From contig JACRCP010000124.1 in NCBI GenBank assembly GCA_016218965.1, positions 1 through 52,427 of the forward strand: 52,427 bases of DNA, written 5' to 3'. This document shows positions 49,905 to 52,427 of this stretch, one piece after another. Under the pieces are notes generated by a model. The model was not told where the DNA came from and searched no databases. It was given only the letters and a program-made list of their open reading frames with translations. The DNA comes from Deltaproteobacteria bacterium. Lineage in GTDB: Bacteria > Myxococcota > SpSt-1050 > JACRCP01. Made by a program: the position numbers and the translations under genes. Every line of letters starts with the position of its first letter. The stretch's first letter is position 1.

Positions 49905-52101
49905 GTTGGAGCGTCCGGATTGCGTAGTTCGAGGAATCGGTGATGACAAAAAGGCCGTCGGCGGCAACACCGCTTTTCAACGGATAGAACAAGGCGCACG
50001 CGCTCTTTTTGCCGTCGACCAGCTCGCTGGCCCAATCGCACGCCAGCGTCGAAACATCGTCCCCGCGAATCCTGCGGATCCGGTGGTTGCCGCTTTCGGT
50101 GATGTACAACTGTTCTCGATAGAAGATGATCCCGTTCGGTTTTTCGAAAAGCGCCTGGTCCGTCGGGCCATCTTTGAAACCCTTTTGCCCCCGGCCCGCA
50201 ATTGTCCGAACGCCGCCTGGTTCCAGCACTCTCACGACGTGCCGGCTGAAATCGGTGAAATAGACCACCCCGTCCGGGATGGCGTCGAGGCCTTGAACGT
50301 CGTCGAGCTCGGCCTCGGTAGCGGGGCCGTCTTTGTAGCCCTGGGCGCTTGAGCCGGCGAGAGTTGTGATTGCCAGGTCGGGCAGGGAAACCGAACGGAT
50401 CCGGTGGTTGTTGGTGTCGAAGAAAACAATGGCGTTGGGGACGAACTTGAGGACCCCGGGACCGTCTACCCTCCCGACGCCCGGGCCGCCGTCGGCGAAT
50501 CCCTTGGCTGTCTTGAACAACGTCGAGACGGTGTCCTGGCTGATCTTCCGGATACCGTTGCACTCCGTGTCCGAAAAGAAGACGTCCCCGGTCACCTGGT
50601 CAATCGACATACCTGTGATGACGCCCCAACCTACCGGGCCGCTTGTGGGGCCGTCGATGCAGGCCGGGTGTGAGGTCGGGACCGCAACCGTGGTGACGAC
50701 GCCGGCGGGGTCGATCTTTCTGATGATCGGCAGGTAGCCGGAGAGGCGGCGGTCGGTCACGAAAGCGTTCCCGATCCTGTCGATGACTATGTGCTCGATG
50801 GTGTTGAACGTCGCGCCCGCCCCGGTGCCGTCCTGATCTCCGCTCGCTCCGCTCCCGGCCAGCGTTTCGACCACCGCCTCGACTTCGACCGACGCGCGCC
50901 CCTCCATTCCATGCGGGCTTGACAGCGTCGTGATCTCCGCAGACCCCGCCTCGACGGGCTCGAACACCCCGGGCAGAGACGGCATGGCTTTTGCGACGTT
51001 CATGTCGGAGGACAACCACGAAAACGTCTCGCCGGCGACAACGGCGTGCTCCTCGTCGTACATCGCGGCGACGAACTGGAACTGTTCGTCAGTCACGGCG
51101 GGATTCTGAAAACCCGGGCTGATGACGACGCCCGGGTATTCGACGACGCCGCCGTCTGCGCCTTGGTTCGGCGAACAGACCTGTATGCCGGCGTCCAAGA
51201 GGTCGAAACAACCGTAGTCAGTGCGCCGGCAGTCGGAGTGTTTGACACACTCTTTCGCGCACAGGAAACCCGCATCTTGAGGAGTCACGTCAAGACAACG
51301 GGCGCCCGCGCCGCAGCCGGCATCATCGCACCGGGCGCTGCAGAACCCGTGGCCGGCCGCAGCCAGCGCGCAGAACATCCCGCCCCCGCAGTCAGCATCA
51401 GACGCGCAAGGCTGCCCTATCCAGGCGCCGCCGTCGATCGAGCCGTCCACCCCGGCGTCCCCGCCCGCGTCGTCTGCCGGCGCATCCTCGATTCCGGCAT
51501 CGGCGTCTGAATCCACGGGGACATCCTGGCCGCCGTCTTCGGGCACGAAAACGTCCGCCAGTCCGGTGTCGCCTCCAGCGTCGCCTTCGACGTCGTGCCC
51601 GCCGTCCGTCCCCGAATCGCCCGCGCCATCCATGCCGCCGTCCTGACCGGTGTCGCCTCCTGAATCAACCGAAGCGTCGCGCCCGGCATCCTTCCCCCCG
51701 TCCGGCCCGCCATGCCCGCCGTCCTCGCCCCCAGGAGGCGGCACTCGGATGAACACGACCGCCTCCACGGTCTCGCCCCGGACAAAAGTGACATCGGTCT
51801 CTCCCGTGGCGACCGACTTCGACCCCTTGAGACCGGTCACGACGATGTGCACGGCGGCCTCGGCGTCGTTCTCGGCCACGACCAGAAGCGTCGCGGGCAG
51901 ATCGTCCTGCGACTCGATCGGATAGGTCCGGTCCATCAATTGCTTTGTCTTTGTGGCGATCGCGATGTTCAGGCCGTCGATCTCTCCCGGGACGCGCAAC
52001 CCCGACTGGATCGTCAGGTGGATCGCGGTCTCCGACGAGCAACCGGCCGCAACGGCGACCGACAGGAACGCAACGGCGAAATACACGGTTCGCTTGTGCA
52101 C
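49894..52101 (-). CDS. Secreted lipoprotein with Asp/Gly-rich linker, Cys-rich segment and NHL-like repeats
   Basis: Protein of 735 aa. Signal peptide and lipobox VAAGC place the lipidated Cys at residue 21. After an N-terminal domain (about 22-115) comes a 100-residue linker of Asp/Gly/Ala (GGEDGGHGGPDGG style), then a Cys-rich segment (CASDADCGGGMFC and DAGCGAGARCLD), then a domain with PGFQNPAVTDEQFQF, and from about 415 a beta-propeller-like array: LAGSGASGDQDGTGAGATFN, LAGSSAQGYKDGPATEAELD, IAGRGQKGFKDGPTDQALFE. The start is GTG. This architecture is frequent in Myxococcota. It is the only minus-strand gene and probably unrelated to the glycan genes. Function unknown. Confidence 0.88.
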   Translation of the reverse strand: MHKRTVYFAVAFLSVAVAAGCSSETAIHLTIQSGLRVPGEIDGLNIAIATKTKQLMDRTYPIESQDDLPATLLVVAENDAEAAVHIVVTGLKGSKSVATGETDVTFVRGETVEAVVFIRVPPPGGEDGGHGGPDGGKDAGRDASVDSGGDTGQDGGMDGAGDSGTDGGHDVEGDAGGDTGLADVFVPEDGGQDVPVDSDADAGIEDAPADDAGGDAGVDGSIDGGAWIGQPCASDADCGGGMFCALAAAGHGFCSARCDDAGCGAGARCLDVTPQDAGFLCAKECVKHSDCRRTDYGCFDLLDAGIQVCSPNQGADGGVVEYPGVVISPGFQNPAVTDEQFQFVAAMYDEEHAVVAGETFSWLSSDMNVAKAMPSLPGVFEPVEAGSAEITTLSSPHGMEGRASVEVEAVVETLAGSGASGDQDGTGAGATFNTIEHIVIDRIGNAFVTDRRLSGYLPIIRKIDPAGVVTTVAVPTSHPACIDGPTSGPVGWGVITGMSIDQVTGDVFFSDTECNGIRKISQDTVSTLFKTAKGFADGGPGVGRVDGPGVLKFVPNAIVFFDTNNHRIRSVSLPDLAITTLAGSSAQGYKDGPATEAELDDVQGLDAIPDGVVYFTDFSRHVVRVLEPGGVRTIAGRGQKGFKDGPTDQALFEKPNGIIFYREQLYITESGNHRIRRIRGDDVSTLACDWASELVDGKKSACALFYPLKSGVAADGLFVITDSSNYAIRTLQLKK

Positions 52102-52427
52102 GGTGGGATACTATTCCGGAAGGCCGGCGGATTCAAGCCGTCGGCCGCGTTTCCAGAAGAAATGATCGCAATGCACTCTCCGCACCGACGTCCCCTAAGT
52201 TCCACCCGGTGTCGAGGGCGCTGAGAATTCGCTCCGACAAGTCAAGCAAAATCGGACGTGGGCTTCGACAACTTGGAGCCAACTTTAGATTGACAGCTTC
52301 CAACGTGGTTCCGTATCATCCCCGTAGGCGTTGGAAAGCGGTTCTCTGTTCGGTCGTTCGTGGCGCGGGGGTGTGGCTGTGGTGGGTGGGACAGGCTCTC
52401 GAAAACTCGGGTTCCGGGGCTCGACAC
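52102..52427. other. Non-coding end of the window
   Basis: These 326 bases lie upstream of the minus-strand lipoprotein gene. No ORF in them has a recognisable product; the longest minus-strand frame (52242-52427) looks random. A sigma-70-like promoter on the plus strand is listed separately. The lipoprotein promoter should lie here on the minus strand but I could not identify it. No heptad or nonamer array is present. Confidence 0.5.
52290..52319 (+). promoter_or_regulatory. Possible sigma-70 type promoter reading out of the window
   Basis: TTGACA (52290-52295) and TATCAT (52314-52319) are separated by 18 bases, close to the vegetative consensus. It points rightwards, away from the lipoprotein gene, and would start transcription near 52326. 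No gene is visible in the remaining 100 bases, so its target would lie beyond the window. Chance occurrence is possible. Confidence 0.35.

Overview
The window is 52.4 kb of high-GC DNA. It holds one very long, one-directional cell-surface polysaccharide locus. Fifty genes run on the plus strand from 216 to 49904, mostly overlapping by 1 to 14 bases (ATGA, GTGA or TTGA junctions). They meet one convergent minus-strand gene (49894-52101) for a secreted lipoprotein with an Asp/Gly-rich linker, a Cys-rich segment and NHL-like repeats. That lipoprotein style is common in Myxococcota and related former Deltaproteobacteria, so I infer an uncultivated Gram-negative of that kind. No rRNA, tRNA, CRISPR array or transposase was seen.

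Layout. 216-2394: export ATPase (Wzt type) and an FkbM methyltransferase. 2431-7599: nonulosonate set 1 (NeuB, KdsC-like phosphatase, SDR, aldehyde dehydrogenase, CMP-sugar synthetase). 7657-14270: radical SAM protein, transketolase, a GT-B-like transferase, a family 2 glycosyltransferase and a methyltransferase. 14267-18583: set 2 (CMP-sugar synthetase, NeuC-type epimerase, stand-alone CBS pair, NeuB, Gfo/Idh oxidoreductase). 18576-21765: set 3 (CMP-sugar synthetase, NeuB without SAF domain, SDR, GmhA-like isomerase). 21766-33474: two more GT-B-like proteins, methyltransferase, acyltransferase, epimerases, three glycosyltransferases, a Wzy/WaaL-like membrane protein and a sugar nucleotidyltransferase. 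33476-38925: CapD-like dehydratase, HisH-like, HisF-like and WbuX-like amidotransferase genes (acetamidino-sugar synthesis), GNAT and LpxD-like acyltransferases. 38930-45427: deacetylase, glycosyltransferase, aminotransferase, initiating phosphoglycosyltransferase, nucleotidyltransferase-fold protein and a membrane 4,6-dehydratase. 45427-49904: gmd, fcl, rfbB and rfbD (GDP-fucose and dTDP-rhamnose branches). Together these could supply up to three CMP-ulosonic acids plus deoxy-, amino- and amidino-sugars, and assemble and export them as an O-antigen or capsule.

The most unusual content is not a gene family. At least eleven sites carry short tandem arrays of 7-bp units (AAATCCC/GGGATTT, TTTAGGA, GGTGACG/GGTCACC, CGACTCA) or 9-bp units (ACCACAGAG/CTCTGTGGT). 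Nearly all lie exactly at gene junctions. Several are inverted pairs able to form hairpins. Two pairs enclose a small ORF: a four-helix-bundle protein of the 23S rRNA intervening-sequence/Avd type (4959-5315) and a GxxExxY protein of PD-(D/E)XK type (47480-47851). Two other arrays sit in frame inside enzyme genes (the 4,6-dehydratase at 44657-44881 and rfbB at 48242-48304). Elsewhere the repeats supply the start or stop codons of neighbouring genes. This looks like a family of small hairpin elements, with and without ORFs, that has spread through the locus.
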